From: Flabesymbios commensalis
Taxonomy: Eukaryota > Annelida > Polychaeta > Terebellida > Flabelligeridae
Assembly: GCA_964017125.1 (NCBI GenBank)
Contig: OZ024902.1
Coordinates: forward strand, 36,739,219-36,803,218
Reading direction: 5' to 3'
Length of the DNA stretch: 64,000 bases
In this document: positions 54,401-64,000 of the stretch, piece after piece
Position numbering within the stretch: position 1 is the first letter of the stretch
Layout: each line of letters opens with the position of its first letter
The notes under the pieces: generated by a model
Databases searched by the model: none
The model's input: the letters and a program-made list of their open reading frames with translations, nothing else
What the model was told of the DNA's origin: nothing
Position numbers and translations under genes: made by a program

Positions 54401-56421
54401 CCAAATGCTATGAAATGAAATAAATGGGGTTCTACACCACATTTGTACACATATAGGCTAAACTGGGTGAGGAGAACCTGAGGATGGTGAGATAAATGAG
54501 GTGTCACTGCCCTCCAGACACAGGATTCGAAATTGAGCCCTGTTGGTCTACGGCCGAGCACACTAACTCTCTGTCACGGAGGCTGCCCACAATATTCAAT
54601 ATTTACAATTGAACAGGGAGGAGACATTTTGATTCTTTAAAACTTGAATGCCAGAGCAGGAGACGAATCCGCGATCTCTGACTTTCCTAGCAGGCACCAG
54701 GACCCCGCCCCCCCCCCGCCCCCCCCCGCCTTTCGGTATTGTTATTACATATATACAAACACATTACCTGTGGATTTAATATTGGTCCACCGTCAGGGGC
54801 GCTGCCCAACATTTTTCAATTTTAATTTAATCAGGTCATTGGCTGACATGGCTGTACATGTTAGCCAAATAAAAAAGAAGACCTGCTGGATTTTTTTCCT
54901 GAAACGCGCTAACGAGTCTTTCTTTGTTAGTGGACCTAGTGATTAAAGGGTCGATTATATGGGATTCTAAATGTCACTAAAAATTCCGCGGTGATATGTG
55001 ATGGCTATGTGAAGTATGAAGAAGCAGAATTTGATAGATCAGCTATCATGCAATATTTCCGAGAAAAAAACAATTAAAAATGGCTGAGTGGCGGCCATTT
55101 TAGATTTTATTAGTGCGAAATTTGTCATGTGTTATCGTTTGTTTTATATTCATGGTCCAGTTATTTTGCATTTTTTTGAGTTAAGTAAATAGCAAAATGG
55201 CCGTGAAGCGGTTTGCTCCAAAGATTTAATCAGGTCATTGGCTGACCTAGCTGAGCATATTTGCCAAATTAAAAGATCTGATGGAAACTTTTTCCTGAAA
55301 CGCGTTAACGAGCATTTTTTCGTTAGTGGCCGTAGTAATCAAAGGGTTGGTGATATGGGAATGACAAGAGGCCCAGGGGCCTTGACGTTTGTCAACAGCA
55401 TTGCAAAAAATCAGCTATAAATGTGTCAGGGAATGTATATCTATACTCAAAGATGCATTATCATGAAAAGATGTATATCCTTTATATCGATTATTGGCAT
55501 TTATATTATTATTATGTTCGGTTCCCATAATACATTTTGCTGATTTTACACACGTTCTGAAGCACTGCACCTAATCAAATATGCTTGACAAAGAATCATT
55601 TCACAGGACTACAATGTTGATATTACAAAAGTGCAATTATTACTTCTTCTGGGACTTTTATAATGCCCCAGTTAGCCAGAAATTTTCACGAAATCTTTAA
55701 TTTTCAATTTTAATTCTTCTGTCTAAAATAGGCCTAACAAAGTTGTAAATTATCAGCTTCTAATGTTTCTTACTCAGCCATGAAATATACAGTAGCCCTA
55801 ATCCATCATTATCACATGTAGACGTAATGCACTTTCACTGCACCCTCTTACGTAATGCCAATTATGGAGATCACAATACACACAGTAGACCTGAGGATAA
55901 AGATCCATGAAGGCTTTCTCAACTCACACGATCTTTTTTGAAATGTTGCTGTAATGTTGTCAGGCCAACGTTGAGTCAGGTGTTAGTTGGCTGTACCAAA
56001 TGCTATGAAATGAAATAAATGGGGTTCTACACCACATTTGTACACATATAGGCTAAACTGGGTGAGGAGAACCTGAGGATGGTGAGATAAATGAGGTGTC
56101 ACTGCCCTCCAGACACAGGATTCGAAATTGAGCCCTGTTGGTCTACGGCCGAGCACACTAACTCTCTGTCACGGAGGCTGCCCACAATATTCAATATTTA
56201 CAATTGAACAGGGAGGAAACATTTTGATTCTTTGAAACTTGCATGCCAGAGCAGGAGACGAATCCGCGATCTCTGACTTTCCTAGCAGGCACCAAGACCC
56301 TGCCCCCCCCCCCCCGCCCCCCCCCCGCCTTTCGGTATTGTTATTACATATATACAAACACATTACCTGTGGATTTAATATTGGTCCACCGTCAGGGGCG
56401 CTGCCCAACATTTTTCAATTT
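48451..56421. repeat. Tandem array of five about 1.595-kb units, nearly identical
   Basis: Unit starts (TAATCAGGTCATTGGCTGACATGG): 48451, 50042, 51639, 53233 and 54828; the last ends near 56421. Unit lengths are 1591, 1597, 1594, 1595 and about 1594. Differences are few substitutions and C-tract length changes (e.g. 49922-49940, 51517-51538, 56303-56328). Each unit has an internal pair of related about 400-bp segments, a CAAGAGGCCCAGGGGCCTTG block, a tRNA-like SINE head on the minus strand and a relic of the AACGTTGAGTC palindrome. An open frame of 60-110 codons recurs in each unit (e.g. 50302-50634, 51899-52231, 53493-53825), unrecognised. Confidence 0.93.
49735..49808 (-). mobile_element. 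tRNA-derived SINE head within array unit 1 (repeated in all units)
   Basis: On the minus strand: GAGTTAGTGTGCTCGGCCGT (A-box-like), then GCTCAATTTCGAATCCTG (B-box-like, TTCGAATCC). Equivalent positions occur in each later unit, about 1.595 kb apart (e.g. 51330-51405, 52925-53000). Not a functional tRNA. Confidence 0.45.
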
Positions 56422-57863
56422 TTATTCTGCACAACATATTAAATGTGCATAATATATATTGGTCATGTCATTGCTATCCCTTACCTGTTATAATTGACAG
56501 GTATGTTTTTACTCTGGTTCTGTCATAATAGTGTTCCCTGTTCCACTTTGATTTTCATTTATTGCAAAAATGAAAAATATATATTTTAAAGTTTTATAAT
56601 CCACATGCACGGCTGGTCCTCGTCTTCATCATTGACGGTTGGCCAGTAATTGGTAGAAAACAATCAACGAATGGGAAAACGTGAATTCAACTATAATGCT
56701 GTGTCATTAAAAAAAACACTATTGGCCCAGCTGCTTTATAGACACTTTATAGCCCTACATATTATTACTTCGAGGCATGTTTTTAATATTCATATATCCA
56801 CTTCTAAAGTATGCATACTTTTAGGTGCATCCCAGCAAATACGATACGGCGAACAGTGGATCAACACTCAAAGGTTTCGAATTTCAGAAGTTTAGCCAGA
56901 CCAAATATAGAGTTAACTCTATGGCAAGACACGTGTGATTGTACTCCAGCGGTATTGCCTCATTGTAGTAGTCAACGCGATGCGTACAAAGCATAATCTC
57001 ATAATATATTACACTGGCTATATACGCTATACTTTCCACAGAAGCTACATCGATTTAATGTTAGTTTAATGTTGGGCCAGCAGTGCAGACGGTGGACTAG
57101 CATCAAACCAGGGATAACTGGATATTTAGTTTATTGTTGTGCCGCCCTCTACATCGTTTACCCAGCATTAAAGGAACATCATTTATTAATAATATTACTA
57201 TTTGTAAATTCAATTCAAAATAAAGTTATGGCTTTGGTACCACACATTTTAGTAACTTCTAATTAGATCCCTATTAGCGTGATATTTAGGCCTTTATTAC
57301 AATGTGATGTTGAATATCAGCTTCCATCGAATACAAGAACATAAATTAGGCCTACTATTTGTGTTTTTAGCATAGACTTAGGTTAAAATCTACGTTCAGT
57401 TTAACTTGAATATAGCCCAAACATAAGGACGCAGACGGTTAATATACGGCAATATAAATAGTTAAAATTATATGTATGAGATTGGTACTATTGCATATTC
57501 AGTGCCCGATTGATAAATTGAAAAAGGGGGCCAAGGGGTCCATGATATTTTTCGAAGGGGGGGGGGGCATTGGCCTTAGACGATGGGGCATGTGACCCAT
57601 TATCATTTCAAAAGGGGGACATTTTCCCAACAACAAATAAAACACTTAAGGGTCATTCATATCACCTCATATTCCATATTAAACGTTCATCAGGTGTTCA
57701 TGCTGATAGAAATATCAAAGATTCATACTGGCGGTTATGCGATTATTAAAACCGGAAGAAGAAAAAATGGTTTAACATTCAGCGTTTGCAAGTAGGCCCG
57801 ATCGACTTCACATCACCACGCACTCACATGAGTTAATATCACCTGTGTCAATCAATTGCGTCA

Positions 57864-57889
57864 ACAGACAGACAGACAGACAGACAGAT
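57864..57889. repeat. (GACA)n microsatellite
   Basis: About six GACA units, immediately downstream (minus strand sense) of the candidate polyadenylation signal. Confidence 0.9.
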
Positions 57890-57891
57890 AT

Positions 57892-57897
57892 TTTATT
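57892..57897 (-). promoter_or_regulatory. Candidate polyadenylation signal (AATAAA on minus strand)
   Basis: TTTATT on the plus strand reads AATAAA on the minus strand, just downstream of the candidate terminal exon at 57987-58060 and next to a (GACA)n run. Confidence 0.35.
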
Positions 57898-57986
57898 GAC
57901 AGAAATAAAAGTCATTACAGACTTATTTGTCATAGTAATAAGAGACAATATCGAGTGTTATTGGAGTCGATCACATAGCTTGAGTG

Positions 57987-58060
57987 CTACTCATTGTCTT
58001 CCTCGGGTGCTGTCGGATCTCTTCTTGGGGCAGTGTCATCAACTTCCTCTGTTGTTGCCG
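57987..58060 (-). CDS. Possible 3'-terminal exon of a minus-strand gene
   Basis: On the minus strand, after an AG at 58062-58061, a frame entered in phase 1 reads AATTEEVDDTAPRRDPTAPE then EDN E and stops at 57987. An AATAAA lies about 90 nt downstream (57892-57897). The acidic, proline-containing composition and entry phase would suit a last exon of the guanine deaminase gene or a separate gene. There is no family match, the acceptor has little pyrimidine tract, and a MITE abuts it at about 58082. Treat as a candidate only. Confidence 0.3.
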
Positions 58061-58081
58061 CTAGGCCTACACCTATTCACC

Positions 58082-58286
58082 TTAAACCGCTAAGCGCGAC
58101 TGTAGTCGCTTTAATCCGTTTTATTAGCCATTTAAACATCAAGATTTGTAAATTGCTTAGTCTTAAATTACAAATTAATCAAATACGAGTTGTTTTCTCT
58201 CACTTAAAGTTGTGGGTCAAGGTAGTGAGACACAACTCCAAGTGTGTGAAAATTTAAATTATTTAATTCAGCGGTTTAAGGGTTAA
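58082..58286. mobile_element. TTAA-flanked MITE, TIR ACCGCTAAG / AGCGGTTTAAGGG
   Basis: TTAAACCGCTAAGCGCGACT at the left and TCAGCGGTTTAAGGGTTAA at the right, with an internal hairpin TCACTTAAAGTTGTGGGTC / ACACAACTCCAAGTGTG. A related copy in reverse orientation fills about 36823-37045, just upstream of the last RAD54L exon. Confidence 0.6.
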
Positions 58287-58504
58287 TATATTATTATCAT
58301 CAGTCACAATGAACAAATTTTCTACAATATTTGCTTTACAAAATAAATCTGAGGCCTATTATTATTCGTTATATATTGGTCCATTTTTTAAGATTTTTTT
58401 TTGCTTTTTATTTTAATGGCACATATGGTCTAAGTCTCTATAGACATCTACACCACGTTCAAGGTAGAGATTTCCCTTTGAAAATACATTAATAAATACA
58501 ACAG

Positions 58505-58649
58505 GTGCGGCGAAGTTGTGGCGAGGTTACTTAGCCCCATGTGGCGAGGTTACCAAAGCTGTGGCGAGGTTACTCAGCCTTCTGTGGCGAGGTTACCAAA
58601 TCTGTGGCGAGATTACTTGTGGCGAGGTTACCTTGTGGCGAGATTACAG
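58505..58649 (+). repeat. Minisatellite GTGGCGAGGTTAC
   Basis: Seven or eight copies of GTGGCGAGGTTAC (with GTGGCGAGATTAC and GTGCGGCGAAGTT variants) at intervals of 17-27 bp, separated by short variable linkers such as TTAGCCCCAT and CAAAGCT. Confidence 0.85.
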
Positions 58650-59989
58650 TCAGGTTAAAGGTGACAGTTTAATATTTCGTTGGAATCAGCAACATTTCAA
58701 CTACATTTTGGTTTCAGTAGCTCGTTTTCTGCCTTATTTCATTTAAATTGTATTGGTAAGCATATAGGCCTATGTTTTAGATCATGGGATGACGAACCTT
58801 GACTCTGTTCTAATAACGCTGAATACTAATACTGAAACTAATACACAGCTCACAATTTGACAGTGTGCGCCGTAATGGGCATTTATTGGCGGCACTACCA
58901 TGTCAAAAATAAGAAATACGGGAATTTCGTCTCTATATCTAGCCTAAATGGTAAATGCACAGCACAAAAATTAAAAAAAACTTTTGCAGCTCTATTCTAT
59001 GGACATGTTTACATTATATGGTCATATTAATAAGCCAAAATAGAATCACTGATTTTTTTATGATTTTAGCCTGAGCCAGTCCCTTTAATTCAGCAGGCAG
59101 GGCCTTATCTTCAAAAATCCTATGGCCCACTAAAATTAACTTGTTGCGTCAAAAACAAAGATATTGCTCAAAGTGTGGCGCAGCGATAGAATGATGCTGG
59201 GCAAGTTTTATTTTTTGTGGGAATCCCACAATTAGGCCTACTCTCTATAAGTCAGGCACTGGGTATTCTTTACATCAGGCGCCAGAAGCAGCAGATAACA
59301 CGATACATTGGCCCAATGCTGATGTAATGCTGGGCCACTGTCTGCGACGCTTGGCCAATTTTATTCCAATCAAAACCTTTTATGGTCTAATCACTATATT
59401 TAATCATGAACATATTTTTTATCTGAACACTTCTTAAAGACGAAAGTAGGCCTACCTAACCTAGGGACCCCAACCGTTATATTGGACATATTCACAAGGA
59501 CTGGTGTACAGAAATGTCAACCGTTTCTCACACACAACATCCCTATTTCCCCTAAATAGGGAACAAACTCAGGCAAAATAAACTTAATAAATAAAAATGT
59601 ATAGTTTACCATACTTTGTCCCCTTTTCATGTCAGATGGTCGTAATGAAAGGGTTAACTTACTACATGATCGGGCATTGCAATAAATTACATTATTCGGT
59701 CATTTTTCACACCAGAAGTGTATAAATTATATCAATGTGCAATGCCTTTTACCGCCGAGTCCAAAAATCTAATTTTAATAATACAAAATTTGCAATTTTT
59801 GAAGATAAATATCTTAGCCAAGACCTAATTGTTATATTGCGTAACATTGTGTCAAGTGTGTCAAGTGAGGCAGAGAGGGGTGGGGGAAGGTGGCTAGCCC
59901 TCCAGGGACAGACTGCTGGCATTCATGAACACCTACCCAGCTGGGTTGCGGTCACAGCTGATCAGCAAACTCGAGTCATTGACACAATG

Positions 59990-60430
59990 TTAGCCTGATA
60001 GTGGCCCACCAATTACAACACTGGGCCGACATTAGCCCAGAATTGGCATAACAGTATATAGGCCCTAACAAGATAAATGTTCACCCAATGCTAGCTGATT
60101 GCTGGCCCATCATCTACGACCATGGCTCAGCTGTAAAACAGCATTGGCTAAAGGTCTCATTTTTGCAGGGAACACTGGCAACTCAATACCCTGACACAAT
60201 GTTGGTTCAATGTTGGCAGAGTGTCATAGATGATGGCACAACATTTAACCAGCATCGGGTCAGTGCAAGTCAAAAGGAGGCAGTGACATCAGCGGAAATG
60301 AAGTATATACTTGATTTACAAGTGAACAAATACGGCCTTTTGGCAGCGCTATGGCAGGAAGAGACGGGACGCCAGTTAAAAAGCAGTAAATGCCTAGTAT
60401 ACCAGGGAGCAGATATTGCCTTCTGACATT
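59990..60430 (+). mobile_element. Second copy of the composite block with the KYGLLAALWQEETG frame
   Basis: Plus strand: three palindromic segments (about 59975-60060, 60075-60170, 60185-60260), then GTCAGTGCAAGTCAAAAGGA and GGCAGTGACATCAGCG. The frame then reads EMKYILDLQVNKYGLLAALW, QEETG and a shorter tail (LKSSKCLVYQGADIAF). Relative to 41745-42335 it lacks about 20 codons after ETG. Confidence 0.55.
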
Positions 60431-60516
60431 GCACAGACAGAACAGATAGTAACGGAAGTTAACGACAGAAATTTGTGTGGAAAACCAGCCTAAAAGTTTG
60501 TCGAGTCGACAAACTA

Positions 60517-60615
60517 AAAATGTCACCAGAACAATTCCCCAGCGGTATGTGATGGTTATGTGAAGTATGATGAAGTAGAAAATGATGCATTATTAGCTAT
60601 TTTGAAAACAAATAA
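60517..60615 (+). repeat. Diverged single copy of an array sub-segment
   Basis: AAAATGTCAC…GATATGTGATGGTTATGTGAAGTATGATGAAG parallels the array segment around 50187-50290 (TGATGGCTATGTGAAGTATG). In one frame it reads VCDGYVKYDEVENDALLAI; the array reads ICDGYVKYEEAEFDRSAI. It shows that the array family is also dispersed. Confidence 0.6.
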
Positions 60616-62034
60616 CTGCGGCGGCGGACCGTGTGGAATACAGTAAGCAGCCCGTCTCGGCGAGGACAGCTTGATATTTAAGAGCATCACACAATCATGT
60701 AACATAACAACACCAGGGTAAGATTAGTGCACGTGAAAACAGTCTTGAAAACAGTTTTGAAAACTGCTCAGCCTTAACGAGATTCAGAGGTATTGAATGC
60801 CATCAATGTGGTCCAATAATTAATTCTTGTCCTGCTGATTTTTTTCAATTTCAATTTGCTAGTGTGTAAAATCATAAGTGTCAACTCTGAAAATTTCACT
60901 CGATATCAAAATGTCTACTTTTAAATTTTAATTATGTGATTTAACAAAAATATATTAATAAATACATTATTATTTCTTATCAATACTAAATAAGGCTATA
61001 CGAACGCGGACAACAGCGGATTGTGAAATTGTAAAAAATATCCATAATTTTACAATTTCACAAAGTGTTTCATCTAGCCGTTTTTAACGTGGCGCTGCGC
61101 CATTTTGTCTTTCTTGAGTTCCATGTTGTCATTTGTTAGCGCCATGCTGCTCTTCCAATATCAACAAGGCGCCATGATATGCCCCTTTGAACTATTGCCT
61201 CGTCGCATTCAACACACCCAGTTCATTGAGACTGAATAAACCACAGTGATAAAATCACAGTGATAACGCTCATACCCTATACAGCTACACGGTCGCGCGC
61301 TCACACTTATGACGTAATGGCTGATGACGGCTGGGATCTATATTCTATAGTGTTCATCACTAGTGACGTTTAGGCTACATACTTTTTATTATGGTTCTAA
61401 ATCATCACTGGGGGAGGGCGAGGTGGTGGAAATGCCCCCCACTGGGTGTGTTGTGTTCATGATTAGGCGCCCCCCTAATTTACTAATTACCTCCAACATC
61501 ATAATCGGTGGTTATATGAGAAGGCTACAAGCTAATTAGCAAACAATGTAGGTGTCACGGAAGGAAAAGGTGGTTTGCGAAAATGTAAAAATATATTTTC
61601 CAAAAATCTATAAAATCGACCTGATAAAAAATCCGTCCGTGGAATTTAAAAACATTAAAAATATCCGTAGAAAAGAGATAAATCCGTACAAAATTTTTAG
61701 TCACTTGAAGTTGCGGATCGCTACCGCGATCCACAACTTCAAGTGACTGAAAATGGCCAAGCCTGATTAGTAATTCGATCACTTTACACGTAACATAATT
61801 AATCACGATTTAAATATGATCACTACACACGTAATATAATACGGACGATCATAATACACATCATATAACTTAAGAAAACAATACATGTAAAAAGTATGCA
61901 AAATTATTATGGTAACATTCCAGACAATATAAAGTTACAAGTCCACCTATCCAAGTGATATGTTATTTATCAGCATCACATGCTGTACAGACAGCTATAA
62001 ACCATCAAATTATTTTACGATAATAATATATTAT

Positions 62035-62189
62035 CCCTTGAACTGCCGGTACCGATTATATTCGTTTTTCACATGTTTTATTAGCATATTGCATATCAGT
62101 TTTAAACCTGTTGAAGAATTTAAAAATAGTTCACCTCCATTTTGTCAAGTGGGTGAAAGCTCTAATTGAATAATTTGACGGTTAAAGGG
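62035..62189. mobile_element. Internally deleted piggyBac-like MITE
   Basis: Flanked by TTAT on both sides (62031-62034, 62190-62193), a variant of TTAA. Ends CCCTTGAACTGCCGG and GACGGTTAAAGGG. It keeps CACCTCCATTTTGTCAAG but only half of the internal hairpin. Confidence 0.6.
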
Positions 62190-62278
62190 TTATATACATT
62201 ATGTTAAATATCAAAATGTCAATTTTAACATCTTAAATGTGATTAATAATGGTATTTTCATTGTAAGAAGATACTAAC

Positions 62279-62419
62279 CTGAACAGAGAAACTTATCCAG
62301 CAAGTCAACATCGCTATCGGAGTCAAAAACATCAAATGGAGAATCCAATGTTTTGGTGTTGATTATAAGGGCATCAAAATCTTTTCCTAAGACGAAATTC
62401 CCTATTTTGTCAGCCATGC
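62279..62419 (-). CDS. GDA: GDA exon: IGNFVLGKDFDALIIN
   Basis: Minus-strand acceptor gttttag, donor gttagt. Encodes GMADKIGNFVLGKDFDALII, NTKTLDSPFDVFDSDSDVDL and LDKFLCSG. IGNFxxGKDFDA is the conserved C-terminal amidohydrolase strand region. The DSDSD stretch is more acidic than in human. Confidence 0.95.
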
Positions 62420-64000
62420 CTAAAACTGCGGAAATATGAGATATTATACAAATTATTTATTCGAAAGTGTGTTGCCTCAAATGTTGCTAGATATGCATAT
62501 CAATAGTTTTTTTAAGAACTAGAAAAGTGTTCCGATGTTTGTGGAGGCAATATCAGCCCGGGATACCAGGCATCAGAGAGATGTTTCACAAAACTGCATT
62601 AATTTACATTGCCCACTTATCCTAAAACTTTCAATTGATCCAAAATAGATACATAATTATAAGAGATTTTGTTGGACACAACATATTTGCGCCAACAACA
62701 GCACGGCGAACGGGCGGATAAATCGACTACATAATGCTTTCGGTCATTAATTATAATAGTACAGGTTGTAAAAACGTACCCAAAAGGTAGTCAGCCAGAA
62801 AAAACAAAACATTTGTATAACATCTGTACAATGTTGGACCAACGTCGAAGACGTTGGGCCGACGTTGTACAAATGTTATACAACTGTTTCGTGTTTGTTG
62901 GGCACTGTATTATCTCTGCAGAGTTTATGTATCATACTCGGAGAATGTGGGCGCCATGTTATGATACCTATTTATGGTCGGGTTTAGATAAACATTATTA
63001 TGATCATCCCATTAATACAATAACATTATTAATATACTGGCCTACCTTCAGCTCCACCTAGCGTAGCCAGCCTGAACGCCTGCCGGAAGTTGAGTGGCTG
63101 GTAGTTTTCGTCTTTAGACAGAATGCTCAGTGTCTTGGACATTTGTACAGTCTGGCGTATTGCGTCAAGGATCGAAGGCTGGTACCCGGCTGCTACGTCT
63201 GATTATATCAATAAATGGAATATGCTAAATCAGACCAGAGTGTAATGCATGGTAGCTCTATGTGATGTTTCATGTCGCTCAAATCATTATAATTTATATT
63301 TATTTTGTTATTGTGATTTGCCCCGACATGGTAATAATGATTATTATTAAAAAAGTATTATTATTATTAAATTATTGTAATCATAACGACCAGACAAATA
63401 GATGACAATATAGTTAACAACCCTGGGGAGCAGGATCAGTCTGATCTACAGGCAACCTTTAATTGAGGAGCAGGCTGACATGTAGCCTTATAGATAGCTG
63501 TGATACATTTATTTATATCCTACATGGTGCACGTACGTACCTGTTCCCAAGCCAACTTTTACTCCCATGTCCAGTAGTCTACGTACATCACACAAACCAC
63601 TGCAGATACTGAAAAATATATTATCCCATATTTTCAGTCTCACCAACTGTCATGTCCCGCAAACACGAGGCGTTGAACCAATGATGGGCTAGCGTCGTAG
63701 ACAATGAGCCAACATTTAACCAACATTGGTTAAACGTCTCATGTTAGCTGGGTAGACCTCCACGATTTAGAATCTGTAGGTATTTTTCAAAATTAGTTAT
63801 AGGCCATGAACTAATTTAATATAATGGTGGACACATTTACGGACTGACACAGTTATCCAGTTATCAGAAAGAATGATACACTTTCTGTTAAAAGCATGTG
63901 ATCAAAACAAATACAAGCAAAGATGACTGAAAACTGCGACGACAGCTGCAATAATGTAGATGATACATACCTGATATTTGAATTGGGACAATGTGATATT
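62279..64000 (-). CDS. GDA: Guanine deaminase, C-terminal part (gene continues past the right edge)
   Basis: Guanine deaminase is a cytosolic zinc amidohydrolase that converts guanine to xanthine in purine catabolism. Four minus-strand exons are visible in transcript order: 63971-64000 (partial), 63541-63608, 63046-63198 and 62279-62419. All have GT-AG boundaries and their phases join without a break. The product reads ISHCPNSNIS, ICSGLCDVRRLLDMG, VKVGLGTDVAAGYQPSILDA, FRQAFRLATLGGAEGMADK, IGNFVLGKDFDALIINTKTL and DSPFDVF. The human counterparts are IAHCPNSNLSLSSG, VKIGLGTDVAGGYSYSMLDA, FRLATLGG and IGNFEVGKEFDAILINPKASDSPIDLF. The Asp of GLGTD is the family zinc ligand and is assembled across an intron (G|AC). 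The last visible exon ends in phase 1 after KFLCSG, so a further exon (RNI…V.V.G..V in human) is needed downstream; I did not find it. Confidence 0.96.
62791..62902. mobile_element. CCCAGCAAACAC palindromic MITE copy, AACATTTGTATAAC arm type
   Basis: CAAAACATTTGTATAACATC…TGTACAATGTTGGACCAACG | TCGAAGA | CGTTGGGCCGACGTTGTACA…; arm matching is very high. It lies in an intron of the guanine deaminase gene. Confidence 0.75.
63046..63198 (-). CDS. GDA: GDA exon: DVAAGYQPSILDAI…FRLATLGG
   Basis: Minus-strand acceptor tataatcag, donor gtaggc. Encodes DVAAGYQPSILDAIRQTVQM, SKTLSILSKDENYQPLNFRQ and AFRLATLGGAEG, closely following human DVAGGYSYSMLDAIRRAV…FRLATLGG. Confidence 0.96.
63541..63608 (-). 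CDS. GDA: GDA exon: GVKVGLGT(D)
   Basis: Minus-strand acceptor tttttcag, donor gtacgt. Encodes ICSGLCDVRRLLDMGVKVGL then GT, with the first base of the metal-binding Asp codon at the end. Confidence 0.95.
63656..63752. mobile_element. CCCAGCAAACACG palindromic MITE copy
   Basis: CCCGCAAACACGAGGCGTTG…GGGCTAGCGTCGTAGACAATG…TTAAACGTCTCATGTTAGCTGGG, in an intron of the guanine deaminase gene. Confidence 0.75.
63971..64000 (-). CDS. GDA: GDA exon (partial at window edge): HCPNSN
   Basis: Read on the minus strand it encodes ISHCPNSNIS and ends at donor gtatgt. HCPNSN is a guanine deaminase signature segment. The exon continues beyond position 64000. Confidence 0.9.

Larger units (their letters stand above)
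56422..57986. other. Intergenic stretch after the array
   Basis: Contains a partial palindrome copy (about 57057-57120), a poly-G-rich patch near 57555, a (GACA)n microsatellite at 57864-57889 and the candidate minus-strand polyadenylation signal. No gene recognised. Confidence 0.6.

Noticed and set aside
48451-56421. CRISPR-like or rDNA-like array
   Set aside because: Units are 1.6 kb with no short-repeat/spacer pattern and no rRNA-like sequence; the context is clearly eukaryotic.
61361-61400. Missing guanine deaminase exon near SDD-like codons on the minus strand
   Set aside because: No acceptor, no RNI…V.V.G pattern, and a stop within a few codons.
1-64000. Endogenous retrovirus, LTR element or Polinton
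   Set aside because: I saw no reverse transcriptase, integrase, protease or capsid-type sequence and no paired long terminal repeats with a primer-binding site.

Overview
This is a eukaryotic, AT-rich, repeat-dense animal genome window with two recognisable host genes. All gene calls come from reading splice-bounded exons by eye. The organism looks like a marine invertebrate. Several repeat types here (GTCCCC...CCGTCCGTCCG elements, AAGAGGCCCAGGGGCCTT blocks, palindromes ending CCCAGCAAACACG) resemble ones I remember from molluscs, but I could not check this and the assignment is tentative.

Positions about 304-37281 (+) hold RAD54L, the SNF2/Swi2-family DNA translocase of homologous recombination. 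Eighteen exons from 10401 to 37281 have canonical or near-canonical splice sites. Together they make one continuous phase-consistent frame of 678 codons plus stop, with all helicase motifs present. The N-terminus is recovered in pieces: an ATG at 378-380 ending a probable first exon, a well matched exon at 1615-1683, and a diverged exon at 7395-7504. At least one short exon between 1683 and 7395 is still missing. One intron (21698-22717) is GC-AG and splits the Walker B (DEGH) box.

The right edge (62279-64000, -) holds the C-terminal part of a guanine deaminase gene that continues beyond the window. A possible last exon with a polyadenylation signal lies at 57892-58060. The two genes are convergent and separated by about 20 kb of repeats.

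Almost everything else is non-autonomous DNA-transposon sequence, often nested. It includes TTAA-flanked (piggyBac-like) MITEs, hAT-like elements with about 8-bp target duplications, a TA-flanked 1.36 kb element, a 1.5 kb foldback, about 20 copies of a roughly 100-bp modular palindrome, and composite elements with internal 160-bp or 310-bp tandem repeats. A striking tandem array of five near-identical 1.59-1.60 kb units spans 48451-56421. I saw no reverse transcriptase, integrase, capsid or envelope coding sequence, no intact transposase, no rRNA, no functional tRNA and no CRISPR. I found no convincing new protein system; the most unusual features are in the repeats.
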